DNA of 64,000 nucleotides from Sulfitobacter sp. S190 (GTDB lineage: Bacteria > Pseudomonadota > Alphaproteobacteria > Rhodobacterales > Rhodobacteraceae): the NCBI RefSeq assembly GCF_025141935.1, contig NZ_CP081120.1, positions 1,054,001-1,118,000 of the forward strand, read 5' to 3'. A program made the translations under genes and the position numbers. Positions 34,470-44,803 of this stretch are shown in pieces (the first letter of the stretch is position 1; each line of letters starts with the position of its first letter). The notes beneath the pieces are model-generated. The model did not search any database, was not told the DNA's origin, and saw only the letters and a program-made list of their open reading frames with translations.

Positions 34470-37400
34470 TCAGCCCAGCTCCGCCAACCGGTCGAGCGCC
34501 GCTTGAAGCTGGTCCGCTTCTTCCTGCCGCGCGGAAAGGTTCGCGCGGGCCTCGGCCACAACGTCTTCGGGGGCGGAGGCGGCGAATTTGGGGTTATTCA
34601 ACCGTCCGTTCAGCCCGCCGATTTCCTTGCCCAGCTTGTCGAGCGATTTTTGCAGACGCGCCTTTTCGGCGTCGATGTCGATGATCCCCTCGAGCGGCAG
34701 GCCGAACGTGGCGCCGGGCGCGGGGATGCTGACGGTGCCTTTGGGGAAGTCATCGGCGCGGTCCAGCGTTTCGATCCGGGCGAGCCGTTTGATCATCACC
34801 TCGTTGTTATCCCACGCCTTTTGCGCATCCGCGTCCATGTCGGTGACCACCATCGGCACCTTCATGCCCGCGGGCACGTGCATCTGCTGGCGCGCAGAGC
34901 GGACGTTTTCGATCACCCCGATGACCCAGTTGAGTTCGCGGTCGGCCTGCGCGTCGAGCAGATCGGCAGTGGTGTAGGTGGGCCAATCGGCGTGCACCAG
35001 AGGCTTGGCGCGGGTGGCCGTGGTGCCCCACAGCTCTTCGGTGATGAAGGGCATGATGGGGTGCAGCAGGATCAGGCACTGGTCAAGAACCCAGCCCAGC
35101 GTCTGGCGTGTTTCCTCGGCCTCCGGCGCATCGTCCTGCAACAGCGGCTTGGACAGCTCAACGTACCAGTCGCAGACCTTGCCCCAGACAAAGGCATAGA
35201 GCCCGTTGGCGGCATCGTTGAAGCGGTAGGCGGCCAGCGCGGCATCGGTTTGTTCGCGAATACGGGCCGTCTCGCCGACGATCCATTTGTTCAACGTCGC
35301 CTGAGGTTGAGGCATCGCGGCGGGGCTGCCGGTGAAGACGCCGTTCATTTCGGCGAACCGGTGGGCATTCCAGATCTTGGTACCGAAGTTGCGATAGCCC
35401 TGAATGCGCGCGGTCGACAGCTTCAGATCGCGGCCCATTGCGGCCATCGATGTCAGGGTAAACCGCACCGCATCGGCGCCGTATTCGTCGATCAGCTCGA
35501 GCGGGTCGAGCACGTTGCCGAGGGATTTCGACATCTTCTTGCCCCGCTCGTCGCGCACCAGCGCGTGCACATAGACGGTGCTGAACGGCTTTTGCCCGGT
35601 GATCGCGTATTGCATCATCATCATGCGCGCGACCCAGAAGAAGATGATGTCAAACCCGGTGATGAGCACGGAGGTGGGGAAATATTTCTCGAGCGCCTCG
35701 GTCTGGTCGGGCCAGCCCAGCGTGCCGATGGGCCAGAGGCCGGAGGAAAACCACGTGTCGAGGACGTCGGGATCGCGGTGTAGAAAGACAGATGCGAGCT
35801 GATCGTCTTCGCCAGCCATCGAAAATTCCGAGCCCAGCTCAAGCATTCCCTCTGGATCGTCAAGCCCCTCATGCAAACTGACGCGATCGCCATAGTAGTC
35901 ACGCGCAATTTTCTTGGCCTCTGCAAAACTTGTTGCACAGAAAGGCTTTCGTGCTGCAGGTTGGACCTCTCCGTCAACTACTTCTGGCCCGTACCAAACC
36001 GGGATCTGGTGGCCCCACCACAGCTGGCGCGAGATGCACCATGGCTCGATGTTCTCGAGCCAGTGGAAATAGACCTTCTTGTCCTGCTCGGGCAGGATTT
36101 CGGTGTCGCCATTGCGCACCGCGTCCAGCGCGGGGCCGACGATCTGGGCGGTGTCCACGAACCACTGGTCCGTCAGCATCGGTTCGATCACCACTTTGGA
36201 GCGGTCGCCGAAGGGCTGCATGATTTTCTTGGCCTCGACCAGCGGAACGAGCGCCTCGTCGCGCGCCTCGCCGCCCTCTTCGGGGGCGAGCGGTTTTTGT
36301 GCGGCTTTGCCCAGACGCGGATCGTGGGCTTGCGTCATCACGGCCAGACCCTCGGCGGTGATGTCGGCGATCACGGCCTTGCGGGCCTCGAACCGGTCCA
36401 TGCCGCGGTAGGCATCGGGCACGAGATTCATCGCGGCGATCTTGGCCATGTTGAAGTCTTCGTCGCCGTTGGCGATGGCCTGTGCGGTGGCGGCTTCTTC
36501 GGCGTAGGGGCGGCCGTCGGCACGCATCGCGCCCTTGGTGTCCATCAGGTTGTACATCGGGATGTTGGCCCGCTTGGCGACTTCGTAGTCGTTGAAGTCA
36601 TGCGCACCGGTGATCTTCACCGCGCCCGAACCGAAGCTGGCATCGGGGTAGTCGTCGGTGATGATCGGGATCAGGCGGCGCTGCGCCTTTGGCCCGACGG
36701 GAATTTCGCATAGTTTTCCGACGATTGGGGCGTAACGCTCATCGTCGGGGTGAACGGCGACCGCGCCGTCGCCCAGCATGGTTTCGGGGCGCGTCGTGGC
36801 GATGGAGATATAGTCCCGCTCCTCGCTGAGGGTGACGTTCCCGTCCTCGTCGCGCTCGATATAGGTATAGGTGGCCCCGCCCGCGAGCGGGTATTTGAAG
36901 TGCCACATGTGCCCGTCGGTTTCGATATTCTCGACCTCGAGATCGGAAATCGCGGTTTCGAAATGCGGATCCCAGTTCACCAGACGCTTGCCGCGGTAGA
37001 TATGGCCCTTGTTGTACATCTCCACGAAGACCTTGATGACGGCGTCGTGGAAATTGCCTTCCTCGCCCGCGGGGGCACCGGGGGCGCCGGACATGGTAAA
37101 GGCGTTGCGCGACCAGTCGCAGGAGGCGCCGAGGCGCTTGAGCTGTTCGATGATCGTGCCGCCGGACTTGGCTTTCCATTTCCAGATCTCGGCGGTGAAC
37201 GCATCGCGGTCCCATTCGCGGCGGGGTGGTTTGCCTTCGGCAGCAAGCTGGCGTTCAACGACCATCTGCGTGGCGATGCCCGCGTGGTCCTGACCGGGTT
37301 GCCACAGCGTGTCGAAGCCGCGCATGCGGTGCCAGCGCGTCAGGATATCCTGCAAGGTGTTGTTGAACGCATGGCCCATGTGCAGCACGCCTGTCACGTT

Positions 37401-37535
37401 GGGCGGCGGGATCATGATGGAAAAGGTCTCATCGCGGCTCGCGTTTGCGCCGGCCCTGAAAGCGCCCGCGTCGTCCCAAGCCTTGTAAAGGCGTGTTTCG
37501 GCCTCTTTTGCGTCGAATGTCTTTTCCAGTGCCAT
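34470..37535 (-). CDS. valS: Valyl-tRNA synthetase
   Basis: 1021 residues, full length. The class I signatures are GVLHMGHAF (HIGH-type, residues about 49-57) and KKMSKSLGN (KMSKS, residue about 667). The editing domain lies between them, and the C-terminal coiled-coil arm ends with paired Lys/Arg-rich helices near residue 960-1015. It charges tRNA-Val. The small 89-residue gene follows it closely. Confidence 0.97.
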   Translation of the reverse strand: MALEKTFDAKEAETRLYKAWDDAGAFRAGANASRDETFSIMIPPPNVTGVLHMGHAFNNTLQDILTRWHRMRGFDTLWQPGQDHAGIATQMVVERQLAAEGKPPRREWDRDAFTAEIWKWKAKSGGTIIEQLKRLGASCDWSRNAFTMSGAPGAPAGEEGNFHDAVIKVFVEMYNKGHIYRGKRLVNWDPHFETAISDLEVENIETDGHMWHFKYPLAGGATYTYIERDEDGNVTLSEERDYISIATTRPETMLGDGAVAVHPDDERYAPIVGKLCEIPVGPKAQRRLIPIITDDYPDASFGSGAVKITGAHDFNDYEVAKRANIPMYNLMDTKGAMRADGRPYAEEAATAQAIANGDEDFNMAKIAAMNLVPDAYRGMDRFEARKAVIADITAEGLAVMTQAHDPRLGKAAQKPLAPEEGGEARDEALVPLVEAKKIMQPFGDRSKVVIEPMLTDQWFVDTAQIVGPALDAVRNGDTEILPEQDKKVYFHWLENIEPWCISRQLWWGHQIPVWYGPEVVDGEVQPAARKPFCATSFAEAKKIARDYYGDRVSLHEGLDDPEGMLELGSEFSMAGEDDQLASVFLHRDPDVLDTWFSSGLWPIGTLGWPDQTEALEKYFPTSVLITGFDIIFFWVARMMMMQYAITGQKPFSTVYVHALVRDERGKKMSKSLGNVLDPLELIDEYGADAVRFTLTSMAAMGRDLKLSTARIQGYRNFGTKIWNAHRFAEMNGVFTGSPAAMPQPQATLNKWIVGETARIREQTDAALAAYRFNDAANGLYAFVWGKVCDWYVELSKPLLQDDAPEAEETRQTLGWVLDQCLILLHPIMPFITEELWGTTATRAKPLVHADWPTYTTADLLDAQADRELNWVIGVIENVRSARQQMHVPAGMKVPMVVTDMDADAQKAWDNNEVMIKRLARIETLDRADDFPKGTVSIPAPGATFGLPLEGIIDIDAEKARLQKSLDKLGKEIGGLNGRLNNPKFAASAPEDVVAEARANLSARQEEADQLQAALDRLAELG

Positions 37536-37653
37536 GATCGTCTTCCTTCGCCTCTGCGTTGCGCTGATCTAGCGCAGCTTGGCGCAGAGGGGAAGGGCGG
37601 CAGGGCACGGCGCGTGCGGAAGGCGGGTGGGCCCTTTCGCAAAATGCCGCGCG

Positions 37654-38859
37654 TTAGGCCGCGATCTGTGTTTCGGCCGGCTCTTGCGGGAGGGTCACGA
37701 TGAATTCCGCGCCTTCGCCCTCTTGCGAAATGACCTCGATGCCGCCGCCGTGGGTGACGGCAATGCGGCGGCACAGCGCAAGGCCCAGCCCCGTGCCTTC
37801 GTAGTCTTCGGCGCGGTGCAGACGCTGAAACAGGCTGAAGACGCGTTCGGCATAGCTGGGGTCGATGCCGATGCCGTTGTCCTTGACCCGCAGCACGAAA
37901 GCGGGTGCGGGGCGCTGGCGCATTTCACCGCGAATGGTGATGACCGGCGCGCGGTCTGGGCTGCGGAACTTGAGCGCGTTGGACAGCAGGTTGTGGATCA
38001 GGATCGACACCAGCGGCGTATAGCCGATGAACCGCGGCATCGGGCCGATGTCCATGCTGGCATGGGCGCGTTGAATTTCGGGTTTGAGATCCTCGATCGT
38101 GTCGTCGATGATGTCGCGCAGATTGATGCAGTCCCGCTCGGCCGGTTCGCCGTTGACCACGCGGGCGTATTTCAGCACGTCGTCGACCAGCGCGCGCATG
38201 CGCCCGATGATCCGGCCCGCTTCGCCCAGCGATGCGCGGCCTTCGTCGTCGAGACTGTCTGCATATTCTTCCTCGAAATATTGCAGCCAGAGGCTGAGCG
38301 TGTTGGCGGGGGATTTCAGGTCAGGCGACGCGGCATAGGAAAATTCGCGCAATTCGCGGTTGGCGGCGACGGCCTCTTCGATCTTCTGGTCAAGCTGGCG
38401 GTTGCGTTGGGTAAGCTTTGACTGCGCGGTGGCCCGTTCGCCGATTTCACGGTCGCGGTCACGGATCGCCTTGAGCAGGGTCGCAGGTGCGGGAATGCGC
38501 AACGCTTCGGGCAGCATTTTCCACAGGGCGATGGCGGTGATGGCCGAAATCACGCCCGTCAACAGCTTGAGCACGCCCTGAAGCCCGTAGAAGGGATAAT
38601 ACATGGTCACAATGCTCATCAGATGGCTGATGCCGCAGGCGGTGATGAACGCCACGAACAGAACCGCAGGCGCGCGCAGGGCGGGATCGCGCCGCTGGCG
38701 CAGAAAGATCAGCATGATCGCGGGAATCGCGAAATAGCTCACCGCGATCAGCAGATCGGCGGCGATATGTGTGTAGAGCACAGGCACATTCCACGCGATG
38801 CAGAAGCCATGTGGCGAATAGCCGCCGTCGGAGAACAGAAAATCGACAAGTTGCTGCAC
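37654..38859 (-). CDS. Sensor kinase with ethylene-receptor-like membrane domain, H-box His replaced by Pro
   Basis: 401 residues. Residues about 25-115 form three to four membrane segments resembling the ETR1 ethylene-binding domain. Asp35 (DLLIAVSYFAIP) and the CGISH pair Cys75/His79 match the copper/ethylene ligands of ETR1. A coiled coil (about 130-170) leads to a HisKA-like region. There the H-box reads YAASPDLKSP, so Pro179 (CCT, 38323-38325) sits where the phospho-acceptor His would be. The ATPase domain is intact (HNLLSNALKF, DNGIGID, GTGLGLALCRRI). Either phosphotransfer is lost or the residue is an error. Confidence 0.88.
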   Translation of the reverse strand: MQQLVDFLFSDGGYSPHGFCIAWNVPVLYTHIAADLLIAVSYFAIPAIMLIFLRQRRDPALRAPAVLFVAFITACGISHLMSIVTMYYPFYGLQGVLKLLTGVISAITAIALWKMLPEALRIPAPATLLKAIRDRDREIGERATAQSKLTQRNRQLDQKIEEAVAANRELREFSYAASPDLKSPANTLSLWLQYFEEEYADSLDDEGRASLGEAGRIIGRMRALVDDVLKYARVVNGEPAERDCINLRDIIDDTIEDLKPEIQRAHASMDIGPMPRFIGYTPLVSILIHNLLSNALKFRSPDRAPVITIRGEMRQRPAPAFVLRVKDNGIGIDPSYAERVFSLFQRLHRAEDYEGTGLGLALCRRIAVTHGGGIEVISQEGEGAEFIVTLPQEPAETQIAA

Positions 38860-39026
38860 GGGGTCACCCTTTTCACGCTGTTTTGCGGATTGGACCGGTC
38901 ATATCGCGCAGTTCTTGCGACAGCGTTAATTCGCGGGGGCAATAATTCGGGCAGGCGGGCCTAGACACCGCCGGTGCCAAGGCTAACCTGCACGCTCGGA
39001 GTATTCGTCACAGCAGGATTATCAGC

Positions 39027-41324
39027 ATGGACAAGTTCGGCAAAAGCCAGCCCATCACCCGGGTCGAGGACCAGCGGTTTTTGACCGGAACGGGCCGTTA
39101 TGTCGATGATATCGCGCCAGAGGATGCGCTGCACTGCTATGTGTTTCGGGCCCCCGTGGCGCACGGTGTCATCACCGAGCTTGACGTGAGCGAGGCCCGC
39201 GCGGCCGAAGGGGTCGCGTTGGTCGTGACCTGCGCCGATCTGGAAGAGGCAGGCGTCGACATTTCCATGTGGGCCGCCACGGTCAAGAACCGCGATGGCA
39301 CAGCGGCGGCGGCACCTGTCCGCCCGATACTGGCGCGTGACAAGATGCGCTTTGTGGGCGAGCCCGTGGCCGTGGTGGTGGCCCAAACCTATGAGCAGGC
39401 GCGCGATGCGGCCGAACTGATCATGCTGGACTATGACGAGCTGCCGGCAAAGACGGACATGGCGCAGGGCGGCGCGCCGGTGCACGAAGAAGCGCCCGAC
39501 AATCGCGCATTCGACTGGGGCATGGGGGACGAAGCCGCGACCGAGGCGGCGTTTGCCAGTGCTGCCCGTACGGTCAGGATGGATGTGGACGATAACCGGA
39601 TCATCGTCAATTCGATCGAGCCGCGCGGATGTTTTGCCGAATGGGACGGCACGCGCCTGCACCTGTCCAACAACGGGCAGGGTGTCTGGGTGCACAAGAA
39701 TGCGCTGGTCAAGGCGTCCAAGCTGGACGAGGACGCGGTGCGCGTCACCAACCCCGACACGGGCGGGGCCTTTGGCATGAAAGGCATGGGATACCCCGAA
39801 TATCTGGTCTGCGCACACGCGGCGAAGGTGCTTGGCCGCCCGACACGCTGGATGTCGGAGCGTACCGAGGCGATGCTGAGCGACAACGCGGGCCGCGATC
39901 TGACCTCGACCGCAGAGCTGGCCTTTGACGCCGATAACCGTATCACCGCCTACAGAGTGCACACGAAATGCAATCTGGGCGCCTACAACAGCCAGTTCGG
40001 CCAGTTGATCCAGACCCAGCTTTTCAGCCGTGTTCTGATGGGCGTCTACGATGTGCAGACGACATGGCTGCAGGTGGACGGTTTCTATACCAATACCGTG
40101 CAGGTCGATGCCTACCGCGGTGCGGGCCGACCGGAGGCGATTTTCCTGCTTGAGCGGATCATGGACCAGGCCGCGCGCGAATTGGGTGTCGATGCATGGG
40201 ACCTGCGCCGTCTCAATTTCATCAAACCCGATCAGTTCCCCTATGCCACCACAACGGGCGAAACCTATGACGTGGGCGATTTCGACAAGGTGCTGTCGCG
40301 CGTAGCGCTAGAGGCCGACCGTGCGGGCTTTGACGCCCGCCGCGATGCGGATGCCGCGCGCGGCCTGCTGCGCGGGCAGGGTCTGTGCTATTACATCGAA
40401 AGCATTCTGGGCGATCCGACCGAGGGCACAAAGGTGGTGTTCCGCGAGGACGGTGGTGTCGACATATTGGTGGGCACACAGTCGGGCGGGCAGGGCCACG
40501 AGACCGTCTATGCCAAGTTCCTGTCCGACCAGACGGGCATTCCGATGGACCAGATCACGGTGGTGCAGGGCGACAGCGATCTGATCAAGCAGGGCGGCGG
40601 CACCGGCGGATCGCGGTCGGTCACCGTGCAGAACAACGCCACTTTGGTCACGGTGGCCAAGATCGTCGAGACCTTTAGCGCGTTTCTTGCCGATGAGATG
40701 GGGGTCCCCGCGGCCGAGATCGGTTTCGATGACGAGCGGTTCCGCGCCGAGGGGTCGAACCTGACGCCGACGATGCTGGAGGTGGCGCAGATGGCGCGTG
40801 AAAAGGGCCGGGACGATCTGCTGGTGCATCACGAACGCGTGACGCTGGACGCCCGCAGTTTCCCCAACGGAGCGCATGTCTGCGAGGTCGTGATTGACCC
40901 CGACACTGGAATTGCGACCATCGACCGCTACACGGTTGTCGATGATTTCGGTAACCTTATCAATCCATTGCTGGCCGAAGGTCAGGTACATGGCGGCGTG
41001 GTGCAGGGGATCGGACAGGCGGTGCAGGAGCGTGTCGTCTATGACGAGGACGGCCAATTGCTCACGGCATCGTTCATGGACTATGCCATGCCGCGCGCAA
41101 CCGATGTGCCCTATATATCATTCACCAGCGAGCCGGTGCCCTCGACCGCGAACGTGATGGGCATGAAAGGCTGTGGCGAGGCGGGAACCGTCGGCGCACT
41201 GGCGGCCGTGTCGAACGCGGTTCAGGATGCGCTTTGGGCGCGGGGGGTGCACCGTGTGGACATGCCGTTCACGCCGCACCGCGTATGGGAGATGTTGCAG
41301 GGTGAACCGATCGCAGCCGAATGA
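39027..41324 (+). CDS. Molybdopterin-binding xanthine dehydrogenase/CoxL-like large subunit
   Basis: 765 residues. Family blocks include GTGRYVDDI, TGGAFGMKGMGYPEY, AYRGAGRPEAIFL, GTQSGGQGHE and MKGCGEAGTVGAL, the last near the catalytic Glu. The AYRGAGR active-site loop is the type seen in form II CoxL and other hydroxylases, not the AYRCSFR of true CO dehydrogenase. No FAD (CoxM) or iron-sulfur (CoxS) subunit genes are adjacent, so it is an orphan here. Substrate unknown. Confidence 0.88.
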   Translation: MDKFGKSQPITRVEDQRFLTGTGRYVDDIAPEDALHCYVFRAPVAHGVITELDVSEARAAEGVALVVTCADLEEAGVDISMWAATVKNRDGTAAAAPVRPILARDKMRFVGEPVAVVVAQTYEQARDAAELIMLDYDELPAKTDMAQGGAPVHEEAPDNRAFDWGMGDEAATEAAFASAARTVRMDVDDNRIIVNSIEPRGCFAEWDGTRLHLSNNGQGVWVHKNALVKASKLDEDAVRVTNPDTGGAFGMKGMGYPEYLVCAHAAKVLGRPTRWMSERTEAMLSDNAGRDLTSTAELAFDADNRITAYRVHTKCNLGAYNSQFGQLIQTQLFSRVLMGVYDVQTTWLQVDGFYTNTVQVDAYRGAGRPEAIFLLERIMDQAARELGVDAWDLRRLNFIKPDQFPYATTTGETYDVGDFDKVLSRVALEADRAGFDARRDADAARGLLRGQGLCYYIESILGDPTEGTKVVFREDGGVDILVGTQSGGQGHETVYAKFLSDQTGIPMDQITVVQGDSDLIKQGGGTGGSRSVTVQNNATLVTVAKIVETFSAFLADEMGVPAAEIGFDDERFRAEGSNLTPTMLEVAQMAREKGRDDLLVHHERVTLDARSFPNGAHVCEVVIDPDTGIATIDRYTVVDDFGNLINPLLAEGQVHGGVVQGIGQAVQERVVYDEDGQLLTASFMDYAMPRATDVPYISFTSEPVPSTANVMGMKGCGEAGTVGALAAVSNAVQDALWARGVHRVDMPFTPHRVWEMLQGEPIAAE

Positions 41325-42378
41325 TCCAGAGCCACGCGCGCCGTTGCTGGCGCGGCTGTTCGGCAAGCTGTGGCGCAGGCCGGACACCGACATCAGCCCG
41401 TCACGGGGGCCCCAGACCCATCTGGTGATCCTTGACGGGACCATGTCGACCCTGAGCCCCGGCGACGAAACCAACGCGGGGCTAGCCTATAAACTGGCGC
41501 AGGAAATGGGCGGCCAGCTGTCGATCTACTATGAGCCGGGGCTGCAATGGCGCGACTGGCGCAGCACCCATGACGTGGTGGCAGGGCGCGGCATCAACCG
41601 CCAGATCCGGCGGGCCTATGGCTATCTCGCGTCGCGCTACCGCCCCGGGGACCGGATTTTCCTGATGGGGTATTCGCGCGGTGCCTACGCCGTGCGTTCG
41701 CTGGCGGGGGTCATCGACCGCGTCGGCCTGCTGGAGGCGCATCACGCGACCGAACGCAACGTGCGGCTTGCGTACCGCCATTACGAATGCAACGGGGAAA
41801 CGCCTGCGGTGCGCCAGTTTGCCGAAGGGTTTTGCCATGCCGATGTGCCCATCGAGATGGTCGGTGTCTGGGATACGGTCAAGTCGCTGGGCATCAACGC
41901 GCCGGTGCTCTGGCGGCTGAGCGTGGCGCGGCATGCGTTTCACAACCACGCGCTGGGCGATCATATCAAGCGCGGCTATCACGCGCTGGCGCTGCACGAG
42001 ACCCGTGTCGTGTACCGGCCCGTGTTGTGGCAAACCACGGAACGCGACGTGGACCGCATCGAGCAGATGTGGTTTCGCGGCACGCATGGGGACATCGGAG
42101 GCCAGTTGGGTGGGCGGCACGAAGCGCGCCCGCTGGCCAATATCCCGCTGGTGTGGATGCTTGAACGCGCCGAGAACGCGGGCCTGCCGCTGCCGGAAGG
42201 CTGGCAAAAACGGTTCCACTGCGATGTGACCGCCCCGTCAATCGGCACGTTCGCGGGGTGGGGCAAGGTGTTTGTCACCCGCCGGAAACGCGTGGTGGGG
42301 GCGGATCCGTCAGAGGCTGTGCACGAAAGCTTCGGGGCCGCTGCGGCAGTGCCGGATGCGGTGGAGCAGACCGGCTAG
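41302..42378 (+). CDS. DUF2235 (Tle1-like) alpha/beta hydrolase
   Basis: About 358 residues from a GTG at 41302 with GGGAG upstream. It overlaps the end of the CoxL-like gene by 23 bases. The hydrolase nucleophile is the Ser of LMGYSRGAYAVRSLAG. Upstream is the HLVILDGTMSTLSPGDETNAGLAY opening of DUF2235. VWDTVKSLG and the GTHGDIGGQLGG block are also present. The family includes type VI secretion phospholipase effectors (Tle1), but no type VI genes are near and no immunity gene is seen. A housekeeping lipase role is equally likely. Confidence 0.8.
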   Translation: MNRSQPNDPEPRAPLLARLFGKLWRRPDTDISPSRGPQTHLVILDGTMSTLSPGDETNAGLAYKLAQEMGGQLSIYYEPGLQWRDWRSTHDVVAGRGINRQIRRAYGYLASRYRPGDRIFLMGYSRGAYAVRSLAGVIDRVGLLEAHHATERNVRLAYRHYECNGETPAVRQFAEGFCHADVPIEMVGVWDTVKSLGINAPVLWRLSVARHAFHNHALGDHIKRGYHALALHETRVVYRPVLWQTTERDVDRIEQMWFRGTHGDIGGQLGGRHEARPLANIPLVWMLERAENAGLPLPEGWQKRFHCDVTAPSIGTFAGWGKVFVTRRKRVVGADPSEAVHESFGAAAAVPDAVEQTG

Positions 42379-42385
42379 GCGCCGG

Positions 42386-42868
42386 TCAGGCCAGTTGCAT
42401 CACGATGCAGGTCGTCGATCCGGTCGCATAAAGCTTGCCATCCTCGACGCCGCGGATTTCGCCATGGGCGATCCCGGTGGACCGGCCGACGTGATCGGTG
42501 ATGCCTTCGCAATCGATCGTCATGCCCAGCGGAATGGGGCGCAGGATGTTCACCTTGAATTCGAGCGTTGTGTAGACCGCGCCGCGCGGGATGCCTGTCA
42601 TCACTGCGCAGGCCATCGCCGAATCGAGCAGGGTGCCGTACCAGCCGCCGTGTACCGTGCCCATCGGGTTTGTCACGTTGAATTCGGGCGCACCCCGGAA
42701 CACGACGCGCCCCTGTTCGACCGCGTGCAGGCCGTAGCCCATCGTCTGGCCGATGGGCGGGCCGGGGTTGGTCCCATCGAGTATTTTCTGCATGAATTCA
42801 AGGCCCGACAGCGCCAGAGCGTCGGATGTGCTGAGCAGGTCGTCGGGGGATTTGGCGATGCGGGGCAT
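42386..42868 (-). CDS. PaaI-family acyl-CoA thioesterase
   Basis: 160 residues of the hotdog fold. NPMGTVHGGWYGTLLDSAMA is the PaaI-type active-site helix region, followed by VYTTLEFKVNILRPIP. It would hydrolyse small or aromatic acyl-CoAs. It is downstream of metF on the same strand with 66 bases between. Confidence 0.85.
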   Translation of the reverse strand: MPRIAKSPDDLLSTSDALALSGLEFMQKILDGTNPGPPIGQTMGYGLHAVEQGRVVFRGAPEFNVTNPMGTVHGGWYGTLLDSAMACAVMTGIPRGAVYTTLEFKVNILRPIPLGMTIDCEGITDHVGRSTGIAHGEIRGVEDGKLYATGSTTCIVMQLA

Positions 42869-42934
42869 GCGATGTCTGTCCGGTCGTTGTGTGTCGCTGC
42901 ACCCTAGGGGGGATGCCGCGGCAGGTACAAGGGG

Positions 42935-43801
42935 TCAGGCGACCTCGCTCAGGGAGGTGTGGGGGGTGATGCCCAGCGCGCGGCAGACATCGCGGGTCAG
43001 ATCGGGCCGGTTGAGCGTGTAGAAATGCAGGCTGTCGACGCCTTCGTCCACAAGCGTGCTGCACATTTCCGTGCACAGGCTGGTCGACAGCAGGTCACTG
43101 CGCCCGTCGCGGTCCGCGCAACGGTACGCATCGTCAAGCCACGCTGGCACGGCCGTGCCGCACCGTTCGGCAAAGGCACGGGCGGAGCGCCAGTTGGTCA
43201 CCGGCAGGATGCCCGGTACGATCGGTTTGTCTATGCCTGCCGCCGCGCATTGATCGCGGAACCGCAGAAAACTGTCGGTGTCGAAAAAGAACTGGGTAAT
43301 GGCCTCGTCCGCGCCCGCGTCGAATTTCCGTTTGAGATACTGGATGTTGGCGTGCTGGCTGGCCGCATCGGGGTGGCATTCGGGATAGGCGCCGACCCGA
43401 AGCGTGAACCGGTCCATCAGGGCCAGCGCCTCGATCAGTTCAAGCGAGGAGGCAAAACCGCCGGGGTGGGGATCGAACCGGGTCTCGCCCGCGGGCGGAT
43501 CACCGCGCAGGGCCACGATGTCGGTGACACCTGCGGCGGCAAAGGCTTCGGCGGTGGCGATGGTCTGGGCGGCGGTGGCACCCACGCAGGTCAGATGCGC
43601 AGAGACCGGCAGCCCCGACGTGCGGTGCAACACCGCCGCGGCATCCTGTGTCAGATCGCGTGTCGTGCCGCCCGCGCCGTAGGTGACCGAGAAGAACCGC
43701 GGCGCCAGAGGGGCCAGCGCCTGCGCGGTGTCCCACAGTTTGAAGGCGGCATCGACGGTCTTGGGCGGAAAGACTTCGAAAGAAACGGTGGGGCTTGGCA
43801 T
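42935..43801 (-). CDS. metF: Methylenetetrahydrofolate reductase
   Basis: 288 residues from the ATG at 43801. The N-terminal VSFEVFPPKT is the MTHFR signature. The core has HLTCVGAT, VALRGDPP and the FFFDTDSFLRFRDQC region of the TIM-barrel flavoprotein. It makes 5-methyl-THF for methionine synthesis. It is divergent from a MetR-type regulator, and palindromes in the shared region are probable control sites. Confidence 0.95.
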   Translation of the reverse strand: MPSPTVSFEVFPPKTVDAAFKLWDTAQALAPLAPRFFSVTYGAGGTTRDLTQDAAAVLHRTSGLPVSAHLTCVGATAAQTIATAEAFAAAGVTDIVALRGDPPAGETRFDPHPGGFASSLELIEALALMDRFTLRVGAYPECHPDAASQHANIQYLKRKFDAGADEAITQFFFDTDSFLRFRDQCAAAGIDKPIVPGILPVTNWRSARAFAERCGTAVPAWLDDAYRCADRDGRSDLLSTSLCTEMCSTLVDEGVDSLHFYTLNRPDLTRDVCRALGITPHTSLSEVA

Positions 43802-43844
43802 GGGGCGCGGTCCTTTTGATTTTGTCCCTTGTCGCACAGGGGGC

Positions 43845-43865
43845 GTTATGAGACAAATTCATAAC
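43845..43865. promoter_or_regulatory. Palindrome GTTATGA-N7-TCATAAC, candidate MetR operator
   Basis: Perfect 7-bp arms around a 7-base spacer, in the metF-metR divergent region. It contains TGAGACAAATTCA, one base from the TGAA-N5-TTCA consensus used by enterobacterial MetR, and the T-N11-A pattern of LysR-type sites. Confidence 0.65.
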
Positions 43866-43878
43866 TTTCAACTTCTAC

Positions 43879-43894
43879 ATGAGGATTGCCTCAT
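43879..43894. promoter_or_regulatory. Palindrome ATGAGG-ATTG-CCTCAT overlapping the metR ribosome site
   Basis: Perfect 6-bp arms ending one base before the metR ATG. The GAGG ribosome site lies inside the left arm. It could be a second regulator-binding site or an RNA hairpin that hides the ribosome site. Confidence 0.55.
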
Positions 43895-44800
43895 ATGCAT
43901 ATCGAGTTCCGGCACCTGCGCACCATTCAGGCCATCCACGAAGCCGGTGGGTTGGCGCGGGCCGCCGAGATGATGAACATCACCCAATCCGCGCTGAGCC
44001 ATCAGGTGAAAGGGTTGGAGGACCAGGCGGGAGTGGAGCTTTTCGTGCGCCGCTCCAAACCGCTGAAACTGTCGCCTGCGGGCCAGCGTTTGCTCAAGCT
44101 GGCACAGCAGGTGTTGCCGCAGGTCGCGGCGCTGCAGGATGAATTCAGCGGTCTGCGCGATGGCAGTACGGGGCGGATGCATATCGCCATCGAATGCCAC
44201 GCCTGTTTTGAGTGGCTGTTCCCGGTGCTTGAACAGTTCCGGCGCAGTTTTGGCGAGGTCGATGTGGACATCCGTCCGGGGCTGGCCTTTGACGCGCTGC
44301 CCGCGCTCTTGCGCGAGGAGGTGGACCTTGTCATCTCGAGCGATCCCGAAGAGATTGCGGGCGTCGAATTCATCGAGCTGTTTGATTACAATGCGGTATT
44401 TGTCGCCGCGAGCCAGCATCCACTGGCCGCCAAGCCGTTCATCGAAGCGGAGGATTTCCGGGGCGAGACGCTGATTACCTATCCCGTTGAACGGTCGCGG
44501 CTCGATGTGTTCAGCCAGTTGCTGATCCCCGCAAAGGTAGAGCCGGCCGCCATCCGGCAGGTTGAGCTGACGGCGGTGATCCTGCTGCTGGTGGCGTCCA
44601 ATCGCGGGGTGTCGGTGCTGCCCGATTGGGTGGTGCGCGAGGTGAAATATTCGTCCGATTACGTCACCCGGCCCCTGACCGAAAGCGGGATTACACGGGG
44701 GCTTTATGCGGCGATCCGTGCGGATGATCGCGACAAGCCGTTCATGCGCGAGTTGCTGCAGCTTGCGGGACAAGAGGCCCGCAAGCTGCAATCGGCCTGA
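43895..44800 (+). CDS. metR: MetR-like LysR-family regulator
   Basis: 301 residues from the ATG at 43895 (a TTG three codons earlier lacks a usable ribosome site). The HTH is GGLARAAEMMNITQSALSHQVKGLE. The overall sequence (FEWLFPVLEQFRRSFGEVDVDI, LPDWVVREV) matches the MetR branch, which uses homocysteine as coinducer to control met genes. Divergence from metF supports the call. Confidence 0.88.
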   Translation: MHIEFRHLRTIQAIHEAGGLARAAEMMNITQSALSHQVKGLEDQAGVELFVRRSKPLKLSPAGQRLLKLAQQVLPQVAALQDEFSGLRDGSTGRMHIAIECHACFEWLFPVLEQFRRSFGEVDVDIRPGLAFDALPALLREEVDLVISSDPEEIAGVEFIELFDYNAVFVAASQHPLAAKPFIEAEDFRGETLITYPVERSRLDVFSQLLIPAKVEPAAIRQVELTAVILLLVASNRGVSVLPDWVVREVKYSSDYVTRPLTESGITRGLYAAIRADDRDKPFMRELLQLAGQEARKLQSA

Positions 44801-44803
44801 CGA

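Noticed and set aside
41302..42378. A type VI secretion effector-immunity pair
   Set aside because: No immunity-like gene, VgrG, PAAR or structural type VI gene is present around the DUF2235 gene.
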